Source: Acanthaster planci (taxonomy: Eukaryota > Echinodermata > Asteroidea > Valvatida > Acanthasteridae). From it: 22,413 nucleotides of DNA. Location of the stretch: positions 1 through 22,413 of the forward strand of contig NW_019091840.1 of the NCBI RefSeq assembly GCF_001949145.1, in the 5' to 3' direction. Made by a program: the position numbers and the translations under genes. The notes beneath the pieces are model-generated. The model ran no database searches. It was not told the origin of the DNA and saw nothing but the letters and a program-made list of their open reading frames with translations. Positions 1 through 10,080 of this stretch are shown here, one piece after another; the first letter of the stretch is position 1; each line of letters begins with the position of its first letter.

Positions 1-118
1 TGTGTGTTTATGATTTACAACCACTCAGTATTGACAATTGCGTTTAGGCTCTGCCTGCAAAGTCCATCCAAATCCTTTGCAGTTTGTGATGCCTCCTTTG
101 TCTAGTTTTGTGCTTACC

Positions 119-655
119 AGACAACTCATCCATTGAGACAACTTGACTTTTAAGACAACTTGACCATTGGACAACTTGACCGTTCTGACAAGTCGTCTGC
201 CAAAACAAGTTGACTTAAACTGAGAGACAAGTATGTGTCAATCACGTGTGGATGTTAAACTTGGCACATTTGCTTTCCTTTTGAATGGAGATAAATGCTT
301 AGCTGAAACTGCTAGGCGATGTTTTGGGGCATCTAGAAGCAATGGATGTTACATACATGGCACGGTAAAGGAGGAATGCCGTTCGGTTGCATTCCGCGTT
401 TGCACTGCATTGCGATGGATTACAAATGTTGACTTGGATTGTGAAGTCAAATTACATGGAGGTTCTTGTGTCCCAGAGTGCGGAGTTAGCTTGGCGCACC
501 CATATGAACTAGCCGACTTGTCTCAACAGACAACTTGTGTTGATGGACGGTTTGTCTTGACGAGTGAGTTGTCTTTTATATAGGCACATAGACGGTCTAG
601 TTGTCTTGACGGTTGATTTGTCCTGAGTCGATTTGTCGCAACGGACGAGTTGTCT
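119..655. mobile_element. Non-autonomous element with long imperfect terminal inverted repeats
   Basis: The left arm (119-231) and right arm (517-655) are reverse complements of each other at roughly 70 percent by eye. The outer ends match as AGACAACTC at 119-127 and GAGTTGTCT at 647-655. The inner ends match as GAGACAAG at 224-231 and CTTGTCTC at 517-524. Each arm is built from degenerate copies of a GACAACTTGACC-like word, which is a common layout of subterminal repeats in DNA transposons. The right arm carries about 25 extra bases, including TATATA. The 285-bp centre has an open frame from 233 with many cysteines that I do not recognise, and I do not call it a gene. I see no clear target-site duplication. 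The superfamily is unknown. Confidence 0.6.
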
Positions 656-713
656 TGACCCTTTTCTTTTGGCGGCGTGTTATTTTGTTTTTCTTGATAT
701 ATGTTGAATTCAG

Positions 714-885
714 AACCAAGTTGGTGATATTCCAGTTCCAAGTATTCCGGATGTCTGCACCGAATCTCCAGCTCATGGCAAGGCCTTCTGTGCTGATCAC
801 TGTGTGGTCGCAGAGAGATCTTCAACGCCAACTGGTCTTCGTGACTTCTTGAAACACTGTGGTGTCCAGTGCCAGGAATCTCAAA
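714..885 (+). CDS. Gene 1, first recognised exon: Cys/His segment
   Basis: The acceptor is attcag at 708-713 behind a T-rich tract, and the proposed donor is A|GTAATG at 886. The frame reads NQVGDIPVPSIPDVC, then HGKAFCADHC, then TGLRDFLKHCGVQC. The H-x(4)-C-x(2)-H-C spacing followed by GLRDFL...CG is a pattern I associate with the region before the KDZ-like domain in this family. The donor is weaker than the others in this gene, but its phase 1 fits the next exon. An alternative acceptor at 734-735 would also leave the frame open if the upstream phase differs. The 5' continuation is unknown. Confidence 0.55.
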
Positions 886-3800
886 GTAATGAACAGATGC
901 GTTACACTCCTGTCCCTATTTGTGTACAGTTTTATAATTTGCAATACATGTCGTTAGATGCCTTTTGGACTTGTGAATTGACCTTAGGACTTGTTTATTT
1001 TTCATTAAGAAGTACCTAAGAAACGGATCCTTGTTGTTATAAGCCACTCTTTACTGATGTTTTTGATTGGCGTGTATACCTATTTGAAATTTTATACTTT
1101 TTTGCTCATATACGTTTACCAGCACACAGAAGTGGACGAATAATCGTTATTATTCACATACGAATTTTCCTTTCAAACCTGATGATGACTTTGTCAGAGG
1201 AATTTCCCTTTTTTGTGTGTGTTTTTTAATTTTCAGGCGCCAGTACAAGTGGTTCTGTTCTGGATTCTGAAAGTACTCTGGGTGATGTTGGCTCCAGGAT
1301 TGCTAATGGTATGAATTTCTTTTTCTGTTTAGTTTACATTTAGTTGTACTAATTTGTGTAAAGTATAACCTTGTCAATAAGTGGTCTTTACTCTTTTTTA
1401 ATTATTTGGTTGTAACAGGAATCCTTTGTCATTTTGAAGGAAAAAAATATCCGTTTAATATGTTTTACTAATGTTGCTCTTGTAAACGAGCCTTGACTGT
1501 AGTTGCTTTTAAGGTGTTTCAATTGAAACGGACACTCACTTGGTACCAATCATCACAGAGGCATGAAAGTTTAGGCTTACAAGTGTTACGTAAAGCATGA
1601 TTAGTTTGCCCACTAAATTTAATGCTTGAATGTATGTTGTACATGTGCATGCCAAGCACATGAATGAACCTGTTTGATAACTTTGTACCGTGAGCCTTTG
1701 TTTTGTTGGTGAAAGTGCACCATTCAATTCCGGTATACAACATTTTTTATGAAAAGAAGCCGCCCAGTATATAATCCGCAGCACGCTAAAATCGATAAAT
1801 TGATATTTGAAGTTTGCATGTACACCTCACCATTGTGTAATCTGCTGCCTAGTTTTGCTTTGTGAAAAATTATTGCACAGAATCCAGAAGTTGTTATAAA
1901 AAGTCAAATGTACATGTATGTTGCATTTCTTACACCAGAAAATGGAAACAGAAACGTTGATGAAACATGATTGCATTAAAGCTTTCCCATTGCTTGGCCA
2001 AAGTAAACTTTGTTATACTAATTACAGACTTTTTTTATTGAATTATGTTTCATGATTAACACATCTTGTGTACAAAGTTTATCTCATGTTAATAAGCCAA
2101 TGATATTGATGTTGATTAAATTTGTAGATATTTTTTTTTTCTTTTGGACACAGAAACTACAATTGCTAAAGTTGGTGATGTACTGGCAACCATTCCTCCT
2201 GTGGCTTGTGGTGGCGAGTCTGTTATCGTTGCTCAAGGCAAGTAAATTTTTGTTCGCATTGAGCACATGTTAGTGTTGCTATAGAAATGGGAATATTTGC
2301 TACCCTTTGTATGAAGTACGGTAAATATTTCAATCAAGACGTAACATGTTTAGGGACATAAAGTTTGGTTACACAATCGACTGTTGTATGTGTTTTTCAT
2401 AGAATCTTGGTTGATATCTATGTTGTAAGAGCACTATCAATACGAGGTTAAGCTTATGAAAATGTACCTGTGAGTTTCCTGGCGCATAGAGGGAATTAAC
2501 ATTAGCGCTGTCTGCGCGCATATTGGCATCGAAACCGCAGCTCTCTATGTTGAACTTCGTTGCGCACTCCTGCGGAGTCGACACAGTACATGCAGTATCC
2601 GGTTCGTAAGTGTGATACCACTTCAGTTTAAACCACGCCCACTGCACATGCAGATACACGAGTCACGACCATCGCATATACATTAGCTTGCCGTAAATTG
2701 CCGTTATTTTTATTTTGATTTTACCTGTCGAGTCATCCTGCAAGACTCTTCCAAAAAATTTTAAGCTTGAAAAGTCTGAATTTAACATACCTTTATGTAT
2801 TTTGTGTTTTGACTCCTTACTTTCAATCGTCCGACCGATCGTATTAAGAATTGAAGCTGACACACACAGCCTTGTTTTTAAACACGGAAGTGCGCAGATC
2901 GACGCTACAAGCGTCGTATTGGGATCCCTCTATTGTTGGTGTTTTTTGTGCTGTTTGATACTGCAAAAGTTGTTGTCTTACATGTAGCATGATCATTTGC
3001 TAAGTCACAAGGACCTGTCGTTATGAAGTATTGACTGTATTTCTAACTGGGTTATGACAGTAGCTAAGTTTGTCCCGGTCTGATTAATTGTAATTTGCAA
3101 CATACTTGTTATCCCATCTTGTTTTTGATTTTGGGCCTTGAATGTATTTCCTATTTGGTTTTAATTAATCTGTCCTAAATTATTAAATTGAATAGGTACA
3201 GCTCCATTTCTTGAAGCCAACTCACCACACATAGGCAGTATTATGGAAGAATGTGTTGAAGAGAAACCCACTGCCTGTAAGAAGGACACTGGTTCCAAAA
3301 TCCGGCTTCAGAAGTGGTCCCGGGGCCATCTGTTTGTTGTTCGTGGAGGAGGTCACATTGAGTACTGGCAAACATTGTACAAGTGAGTTTTTAAAGTTGT
3401 GAAGCCAAAGAGTGACCATTCCAGTTCTATGCCATGTAGAAATGAGATGTGCTTTGGGACGTCAATTTATATTCCTCTTGATTTTATGGATGCATCATCA
3501 TATTTTTGCAACTCCCGTCTTCACTTCATTCTGTGTGTATTATTTTAGAATCTTTCATTTGGTATGTTTATTTAGATTCCAATTCAAAGGGAGAAAGTGT
3601 TTCTTTCCAAAATCGTGTGTCTCCATTATGCACAATTGTAGAATTAATTTTCTAAAATTATCCAAATGAATGTACAAAAGGGTAAACTCTTCCTAACTGG
3701 AATTTTTGATAATTAAGAAGTATTAATTTTTTGAAAGCACCCCTGTAGCTTGAAATCCCCACCAAAAAAAATCATCCGCTTTAGTCCAATTTTGTGAAGG

Positions 3801-4643
3801 GCTGATCCAGAAGGGCTGCTGCCAAATTATTCCTAGGGAGTTTGAAGAAAACGAGACAAATATTATGATTCCTTTCTGCAAACCACTCTTCACTTTGTTG
3901 CATGAGGACACAAGCATGGTTGCTGCCAGTGCCGATGTACGTGTACTTCACATGTCGCAACCACAAATAACTTAATCATTTCGTCCCTTTTTTTTTTGAG
4001 TTTGGAGTACATTAAACTACATTTGTATTTAATTTTATCACAGCTATGGAACAATTTGCACTTTGACAACATAGAATATAGGCAGTAAAACCTTGTCCAT
4101 TTCTTTGATAATTCCCATGCCTTATTTTGTGTTTTGTTTTTGTGTTATTGCTAAAAATTAACATGCAGGTCTGAGTCTCCATCGCAGGTCTTCATTATCC
4201 TGCTATCCTGGCTCCGTACATATTGTCAACAGATCCCTCCAGATGACTGGACCAAAATGGCCATCGTCTACGACAATATGTGTCATTTAGACAATATGGT
4301 TGTGGCACGTAAACCACTTCCACTTTCGTGGCCCTGGTCACACATGTGGATGTACCCACGAAAGTGCATAGATCGGCTACACATTCGGAACCACACCGAC
4401 TCCGAATGCAGAACCAGGTACCATCCTGATGCTCATTTGGAAGAGAACGACAACACCATAAGCTGTGAGCAAACTTTTGTTTGGCTAGGTCGATTTAAAA
4501 AAATCCTGTGTGCCATGCCAAAAACACACCACCTGTTTTACATTCATCGTATGATTGTCAGGCGAAATCGATACACAGCGTTGTGCTACGAACAAGGGTA
4601 TACCCCAATTCTCCCTGCATGTAAAAGTGCCAATAGTGTATAA
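714..4643 (+). CDS. KDZ-transposase-like / HMGXB3-like protein, C-terminal part (5 exons)
   Basis: Joined exons 714-885, 1237-1308, 2154-2237, 3196-3382 and 4169-4643 give one open frame of 329 residues ending in TAA. Every junction phase fits (0/1, 1/1, 1/1, 1/2, 2/stop). The segment around GGGHIEYWQTLYKSESPSQV leads into YDNMCHLDNM (residues 206-215), then a C-x(4)-H-x(3)-H-x(4)-C cluster around DRLHIRNHTDSEC, then SCEQTFVWLGRFKKI with Glu272. I recognise this order from animal proteins annotated as HMG domain-containing protein 3-like or CxC/KDZ-transposase-associated. In that family the D of YDN and the E of CEQ are candidates for RNase H-fold catalytic residues. The N-terminal part expected of a complete protein is not seen here, so the gene probably starts to the left or is a fragment. 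The family call is from memory of motifs, with no search run. Confidence 0.78.
1237..1308 (+). CDS. Gene 1 exon, 72 nt, phase 1-1
   Basis: The exon sits between a strong acceptor (T-rich tract and tttcag at 1231-1236) and donor GTATGA at 1309. It adds a Ser/Gly/Asp-rich stretch around GSVLDSESTLGDVGSRIAN that looks like a flexible linker. It is symmetric, so skipping it would keep the frame. I see no domain in it. Confidence 0.65.
2154..2237 (+). CDS. Gene 1 exon, 84 nt, followed by a GC-AG intron
   Basis: The acceptor is ggacacag behind a run of ten Ts. The exon reads ETTIAKVGDVLATIPPVACG and ends in VAQ. The only junction compatible with the next exon's frame is CAAG|GCAAGT, a GC donor with otherwise perfect consensus. 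Using the nearby GT (GTAAAT, 2 bases further on, at 2242) would put a stop six codons into the next exon. The exon is symmetric, phase 1-1. Its start resembles the start of exon 714-885: both contain AAGTTGGTGAT and encode VGD followed by IP-x-V. Confidence 0.7.
2238..3195 (+). other. Gene 1 GC-AG intron with a CpG-rich patch
   Basis: This intron starts with GC instead of GT and ends in AG at 3194-3195. Most of it is AT-rich. A patch at about 2478-2660 is clearly richer in G+C and CpG than its flanks and contains a short inverted match (CATAGAGGG at 2484 against CTCTCTATG at 2541). It may be an inserted repeat. I could not recognise a tRNA-type box pair in it. A 6-bp hairpin CGACGC/GCGTCG lies at 2900-2916. 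Confidence 0.5.
3196..3382 (+). CDS. Gene 1 exon, KDZ-like domain, first part
   Basis: The exon runs from acceptor aatag at 3191-3195 to donor AA|GTGAGT at 3383. It encodes NSPHIGSIMEECVEEKPTAC followed by QKWSRGHLFVV and GGGHIEYWQTLYK. The basic W-x-R-G stretch followed by GGGHIEYW is typical of the start of the conserved region in HMGXB3-like animal proteins, as I remember them. The final lysine codon is completed by the next exon. Confidence 0.8.
4169..4643 (+). CDS. Gene 1 terminal exon, KDZ-like C-terminal core and stop
   Basis: The acceptor is catgcag at 4162-4168 and the exon ends at TAA 4641-4643. It carries the best-conserved block: SWLRTYCQQIPPDDW, IVYDNMCHLDNM, RKPLPL, a Cys/His cluster (CIDRLHIRNHTDSEC), NTISCEQTFVWLGRFKKI, CAMPKTHHLFYIHRMIVRRN and CYEQGYTPILP. 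The density of Cys, His, Asp and Glu at fixed spacing fits a metal-stabilised nuclease-like fold. There is no frameshift or internal stop, so this part is either young or under selection. No AATAAA lies close downstream. The first one I see is at 6101-6106, which may be unrelated. Confidence 0.85.
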
Positions 4644-5400
4644 TGTAGCAAAATTGTAGGTGTACTGGTAATTATTTTCAAGGAGTAGAAAAAATTGAAA
4701 TAGACGGTTACGTTTTCGGAAGCCAAAACCTTTTGACCAACATGACTTGTGTAATGTGTGCTTGTTGATGGTTTTAGAAATGTTTATTTGTTTGTCACTG
4801 TGTCTTTTTCTGATATTTTAATTTGTACATACTGTAGTTCATACGCACTGCCTTGAAGATGCTTGAATCTATGCATGGTGGAAGTTTTAAATTTGTACAC
4901 TCATCTTGTAGTATATTTTGCAGTACATTTTGTATTTTGACGTGGATTGTCCTGTGATCATTTTAAGTTTGAAGTAATACAGTAATATTGTTCCTGTACA
5001 ATCCAACTTCAGCAAATCTTACAAATTTTACAATTACATGTACATGTAGACTGTATACATTTGAACATGATGCTAGCCCTGTTGCTTGCAACTTCGTGTT
5101 TTCCATTGGAGTTTTTGTTGATCTTGTTTTAAGTGAAGTGTATTTAAATACATGAAATTATCTGTCATGTACAATGTAGTGTTTTAGTATCGTTTTAGTA
5201 TCTTAATTACTTAGGCAAACATATAGGTAGCCTCTTGGACATATACATGTAATGTTTACATCGTATGATTGGCAAGATGTAAGCGAAGCAAACTTAGTTT
5301 CTCAAGCTTTGAACGTGTGTTTAAGACCTGATAAATACATATAGAATGGACGCGACTAATGCCCGAGCTCTCGACGACACGTGCCAAACTCGCCCTCACT
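4644..5400. other. 3' flank of gene 1, no further exon seen
   Basis: This is AT-rich sequence with stops in all frames. It includes a perfect 14-bp palindrome TACATGTACATGTA at 5035-5048 and several related ACATGTA words. It probably contains the 3' UTR and polyadenylation site of gene 1, but I cannot place the cleavage site. GATAAA at 5330-5335 is only a weak candidate signal. Confidence 0.35.
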
Positions 5401-6481
5401 GTTTCCATCTATAATTGGCACGCAGTACCACCCCAGCTATCTGCATTCTTACCTAATCTAACACAATAACAATGCAGTAGGCACAAAGCAGGAACTGTTG
5501 GATAAATTGCTTGTTGATGAATTGTTGATATTCTATAAAGTAGCAGTTTAATTGGGGAGTTTTATGAATTACAGTTATATATGTGGTTATTCCTCTTTTT
5601 CCAGTTAAATTACTTTATACATTTCCTAAAATGTAAGATGACTTGCTGTAACAGTGTTGGTTGTTGATTGATGTCACTGCAGGAGATCATCAAAAGCGAT
5701 GCCAGTAAAAGTTCATCGAAAAATGCCTTGCTTGTTTGAAAATGAAAACTCAGGTGTTACAACTGTCTATTGTCCAAGAAATCATCTTTGTTGTGTTGTT
5801 GCCAAATGAACGTTTCTCCCCTTGCCACCTGCATGTTAACCGTAAATCTTTAACAGGCTTGTGTTTCCGTAAACGATGCGTTTTCCAAACATTAGAACCG
5901 CGTTGATAAGAGGGCTTCCGGACTTGCTAAATTACCTTGTTTTAACGTGAACCTTGTCCGTGTACATGTATTATCAAGAAATGGTTATTTTGACAAATGA
6001 AGGATTGGGACCTTGCAGTGTCCTTATTATAGGCAGAATCTAACATTACTAGGTGTCTTAAACGGTCTGTCTCGTAAACATTTCTTTATATGGATCAGGT
6101 AATAAAGAACAGGATTTTTTCGAAATTTGAGCAAAGGGACCGTAGAAATGTCTGGCCCCTCCTTGTTTTGAGCGGTTGCAAAACATGCGACGTGTGTGGG
6201 TGGAGTGGTTCTTTCCGCCCCGTTTTTTCTTCATATGTTTGCGTTCTTCCTCTTCGCACGTCATTTATGTTAAGGTATGTAAGCCCAACCTCATTCCCAT
6301 GCGTACGATTTTGCCGCGCTATGTTAGTTTCCATTAAACCTTGCGCGACTAACTTCTGGAAGTGTGCGATTTAAATGTCCTAGGCCTACAATCAGGATAT
6401 ACTGTATTTTCATCCTGAACAGTGTACACGACCGAAAGTAGTGAAGGAAGGCGTCACGCAGCCTATGGAGTCAAGGTCGTG

Positions 6482-6588
6482 TCTGTGGCTGCATCCGAAT
6501 CTGTTGTCTAGAGCTCTGTAGGAAATGTGCGGAGATATGCATAGACCTTGCCGTAGCTCTGGGAGCCCGTTTCGGATACGGCCACAGT
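6482..6588. repeat. Diverged inverted repeat
   Basis: The sequence at about 6482-6518 pairs with 6555-6588. Outer bases CTGTGGC and GCCACAG are complementary, as are ATCCGAA and TTCGGAT further in, with AGAGCTCT near the turn of the left arm. The middle of the arms has decayed. It could be the remains of a small fold-back element. No target-site duplication is evident. Confidence 0.4.
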
Positions 6589-8537
6589 GTGTGATCCGCC
6601 CCGATCTGTAGTGCACCCCCATCGGTGAAAGAAAGACAGGTGGTTACTAGCGGGCTCTCGTGCACATTCTGGTGTACCTATGTAGGAAAGACATATAAGG
6701 AGTTTGAACTGCTTTGGACAACTGCCACTTTCTGGCATGCCTGATATGTCCCTCGCCAGAGCACAGCCAAAGTTTGCTACGCACCAGCTGTTGCACGACC
6801 ATAAGCCCCCCGTTCATAGCAATTTTCCAATCCTTTGTTGAGCCTTCTCGTTTTGAAGACTTTGTTTGCACAAATTTTACAAATCGGCGGTCACATTGGA
6901 ACTCTTCTTATGTGCTCTGGAAGGCTTTAACCGAATAAAATACTACTGAATCTTTAAAAAAATTGCTGAATTTTTTTATGAAATTTAGCCTCAAGGTGCT
7001 TGTTAAGATGATAAATCATTTCCACTTTCAATCGATCACTTGGTCTTTTTTTCCAAACATTTTCTCAATTGTAGAATTTTTCCCGGAAGAGCGAGACACT
7101 GCATACGACAGGCCACAGTCTAAACTGCAAACACAATCAGTTCCTTGTAGCTATTTTTTTTCCTTTTTGTACTTTCCTGTTTTATCCTTGATACTTATGC
7201 ACAGCGCGACCCATACGTGTTTTATAAGTAGGCCTACAAAACCGAACCAACCACGTACTGTGCACTGTGTAAATGTTCATGCGTGTATGTCAAACTTGGG
7301 ATAAATGCCGTGGATTGTAACATTTTACGGGCAATTTTATAATGACAGATAGACCTCGATTTCAATAATAAACTTTCTGTTAACTGGCAGTACTTTTGAG
7401 TTCGTCTTTCGCGCAGGCGTAGTGCGTGCACTTTACCTCTCAAGAGCGGATAACTTGAGTGTAAAAAAATAACGTTATCTCTCCCATATTTCCTCGATTT
7501 TGCAGTCCATGATTCGTTCTGAAATTTATAAACACCACAGACGGATAGATAAGGCCAAGCACAACTTTTAAACGTGAAAAATTAGATTCAACAAGGTAGA
7601 CTGGGAAAAAATGTTAAAACCAAATGTGTCGTTGTTTTGTGACCAGGTTTTATACCCTGGACGTCATTCGTAATGAAATGCCAACAACCTGGACTAGAAG
7701 GAGGAGCTTTTGACTTGTGAGTTGAACATTCAGAATTTTTCTGTACGTCTGTGCTATTATGCTTGTCTTTAAGCCTTCATACAAACGTAGATTGGGCCAT
7801 CTGAAATATTACTCATCTCTGAAAGTGGTTTTAAAAACGGAATGATAAATTTGTCGTTTATTTACCCCAGATTTCACTCCAAAAATTTCGAAGATAGCTA
7901 TGAGTTGTATTTATTTCACTTGCAGAACCGAAATCGTGTGACAGACGATGTGACATGAGTGACTTAATATTCATCTTCAGGGCAAAGACGAAACGCGAGA
8001 GACATAGAGCTGACGCGTTTCCGTCGAGTGAAGTAAGAAACATGTACATTCAGTTAATGCAATGAAAGAATTTTTCTCAATGTTACACAATTATTCGTTT
8101 TCCATTAAAACGGTCTTTCGTCTTTTCGGAAATTAGTTGGTAAATTTGAATGTTCAGTCAAGTTTGGAATTAAATTTTTTTGAGCTGAGTTACAGGTGTC
8201 TGCGCAATTTGTGCTAACGGAAAAGATTAGCATGCTTATCGGTTTACAATCATTTTTTGCAGTAGCTGAGCGAAATAACCGTACAGTGTTTCCTACGAGT
8301 GTGTAAAATTAAAGTTAAGGCTTTTTCACATTCAATGGAGATGAATTTCTTTAGTGTTGGCTCATTGAAATCAGACGGAAAACAAGTGGACAGTTTGGAA
8401 ATCACACTGTATAACCTATTGTGGGTCTTGGAAGACCTTCAATTTTAATACACATCCAAGAATTCACGATTGAAATGACCCAAAGTGCAAACATTGCCCA
8501 GGCAAGACATTAGACAACAGGTGTGAAAATAAGTAAA

Positions 8538-8554
8538 AAAACACACACACACAT
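8538..8554. repeat. Short AC dinucleotide repeat
   Basis: A run of alternating A and C with a few flanking A bases. This is an ordinary microsatellite with no sign of function. Confidence 0.6.
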
Positions 8555-8698
8555 AAACTAGTAAATCATAGTCCGTTTACACAGGTTTAGTTAAAATGAA
8601 AACGATCCGTTAATTCCGGAAAAGACATTCATACATGAGACAAAATGTCTCCAAATGATAAATTGTGACTAATTGCATGGCGAACAGCGTCACATTAT

Positions 8699-8800
8699 CC
8701 TCCTAAAATGGAGCTCGCCGCCATTCTTTGGTCGCGCCTTTTGTACACACACAATGGGCGATGTCCTATGCAGTTGTGATTAGTGCGCCCTCTGGGCTTG
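8699..8800. promoter_or_regulatory. Possible promoter-type patch with YY1-like motif
   Basis: AAAATGGAGCTCGCCGCCATTCT (two halves, about 8706-8728) contains AAAATGG and GCCGCCATT facing each other, resembling YY1 sites in two orientations. A CpG-containing stretch ggtcgcgcc follows, and gcgccctctggg, a word common in deuterostome repeats and insulator-like sites, lies near 8787. No exon with a start codon and donor follows on either strand, so this is a weak call. Confidence 0.2.
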
Positions 8801-9740
8801 TCCTGAATGGAAACCGTTAAAATGCTTGAAGTTTTTTCTGCTTTGTAAACGGCGACTGAAAATTAGACTGCGTTGATGAAAACTGAAACTAAAATTCAAT
8901 ATTGTGGTACCTTTTGAAGTGCTATTGAAAGTTGAATTAAAGCAGTCAAAATCTTGGAAGCATTTTTTCAGGACACGTATGAAACATGTTACCCCAACAC
9001 CATGGCGCGGGTATAAAGCCAGATCTATTTTGTACAAACATTGTAAAGTGGAGAACACAAGGAAATTCAAGGGAATCGGTGGACTTTTATAATTCTATTT
9101 ATCATTCGAAATTGACAGGCAGTGTTCTTGTTATCATATATTTCAATACCGCCCCCCTTTCAGCAAACAGTCATCGATCTCCAAAATGAAAAATTCCACT
9201 TACAAGTACTAACTTCGGCTGCGTGGCCGCAGTGTCTCCATACAAAATTGTGTAATTTCCATCGCCCAAGTGGGCAATATGTGTAGCAGTGTGTGACGAT
9301 TTTACCGAGATCACATCGGGAAAATGGCACGATTTTGATTGTCAACCGGGCCCTCTCTTCATTTTACATACCCAGCACATTATGTTTTACCAAAATGGGG
9401 GACCCCCTAACGCGATACACCTATATACGGCACCCCCTTGAAAGTTTACAGGAATTCCAATAGATTTCGTCAACAATGGAAAATGTACAATAGAGGGGAT
9501 TCCCCCATGTTTTAATAGATTGCCATAGTTGTATTTATTTGTTGATCTTATGTCAAAATTAATTTTTTTTAGTAGCGTCATCGTTATTGTAAAGGAAGGC
9601 CACAAAGGGTCAGTCATTTTACATATTCTTTTCTTGACTTTAGCTGGTGGCTTACCAGGAGTAAGTAGTCCTTGACCTTACTTATGGTGATCATGGGGGA
9701 ATGGTAGAGATAAATGTGACCTGTGTTAACTGCTGACTAA

Positions 9741-9770
9741 ATAACAATAATAATACTAAGTAATAATAAC
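9741..9770. repeat. AAT-rich simple tract
   Basis: Imperfect ATA/AAT trinucleotide run. A second, related tract lies at 10034-10080, and both include agtaataata or taataataac. They may be the same repeat family or independent microsatellites. Confidence 0.45.
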
Positions 9771-9960
9771 GATTGACGAAAATGGGTCCAAAGGGAGACA
9801 TTCCCATAAGAACGTGAACCATTTTTTTCCAACATTACTGTCCCAATAATTCAAATCCGATCAAAAACAAAATTTGCATGTTTTCATTTTAGACCCTAAT
9901 CTATCATCTCTCAAAATTTGGACTGTACAATTCGGCCTCCTTCTGGTAGTTTGAGCAGTA

Positions 9961-9983
9961 GGGAGACATGACAAATGTCTCCC
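9961..9983. repeat. Perfect 9-bp stem-loop GGGAGACAT/ATGTCTCCC
   Basis: GGGAGACAT at 9961-9969 and ATGTCTCCC at 9975-9983 are exact reverse complements around a 5-base spacer GACAA. A further GGGAGACATTCCC occurs at 9793-9805. The clustering within 220 bp suggests the inverted or subterminal part of a repeat element rather than an RNA gene. Confidence 0.5.
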
Positions 9984-10033
9984 ACGGTTGAAAAATTCAC
10001 AACAAATTGTCTCCCCAGTGACCTATTTGTGCT

Positions 10034-10080
10034 AGTAATAATAAGCTAAAACAGTAGTAATAATAACACTAACATTAATA
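10034..10080. repeat. AAT-rich simple tract, second copy
   Basis: Contains two agtaataata(a) words separated by an A-rich spacer. See the tract at 9741-9770. No function is visible. Confidence 0.4.

Larger units (their letters stand above)
5401..8650. other. Intergenic stretch without a supported gene
   Basis: Open frames here are short, unsupported by splice signals on either strand, and without recognisable domains. Visible content: taggccta words at 6381-6388 and 7228-7237, a diverged palindrome near 6480-6590, and an AC dinucleotide tract at about 8538-8554. Base composition is uniform and AT-rich. Confidence 0.4.

Noticed and set aside
1-118. Possible upstream exon of gene 1 at the window edge
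   Set aside because: There are AG and GT dinucleotides, but no open frame with a recognisable motif or matching phase.
233-583. Open frame with many cysteines inside the inverted-repeat element
   Set aside because: No known motif, no splice support, and its end runs through the right inverted arm. Probably chance coding capacity of a non-autonomous element.
2369-2659. Minus-strand open frame of 96 codons
   Set aside because: Lies within the GC-AG intron of gene 1 across the CpG-rich patch. No domain or splice signals.
5683-5755. Possible exon after cactgcag, beginning EIIKSDASKSSSKN
   Set aside because: Follows the stop of gene 1 by 1 kb and meets a stop after 19 codons. No upstream donor in the right place.
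6090-6374. Plus-strand frame of 94 codons with several cysteines
   Set aside because: No recognisable domain, overlapping frames on both strands of similar length, and no flanking splice logic.
8787-8798. gcgccctctggg as a CTCF-type site
   Set aside because: Only a partial match to the CTCF core, and this word is also common in unrelated repeats of deuterostome invertebrates.
9644-9660. 17-nt segment between a good acceptor (gactttag) and GTAAGT
   Set aside because: Looks like a microexon by its edges but has no partner exons in phase and lies upstream of the likely promoter of gene 2. Chance pairing is more likely.
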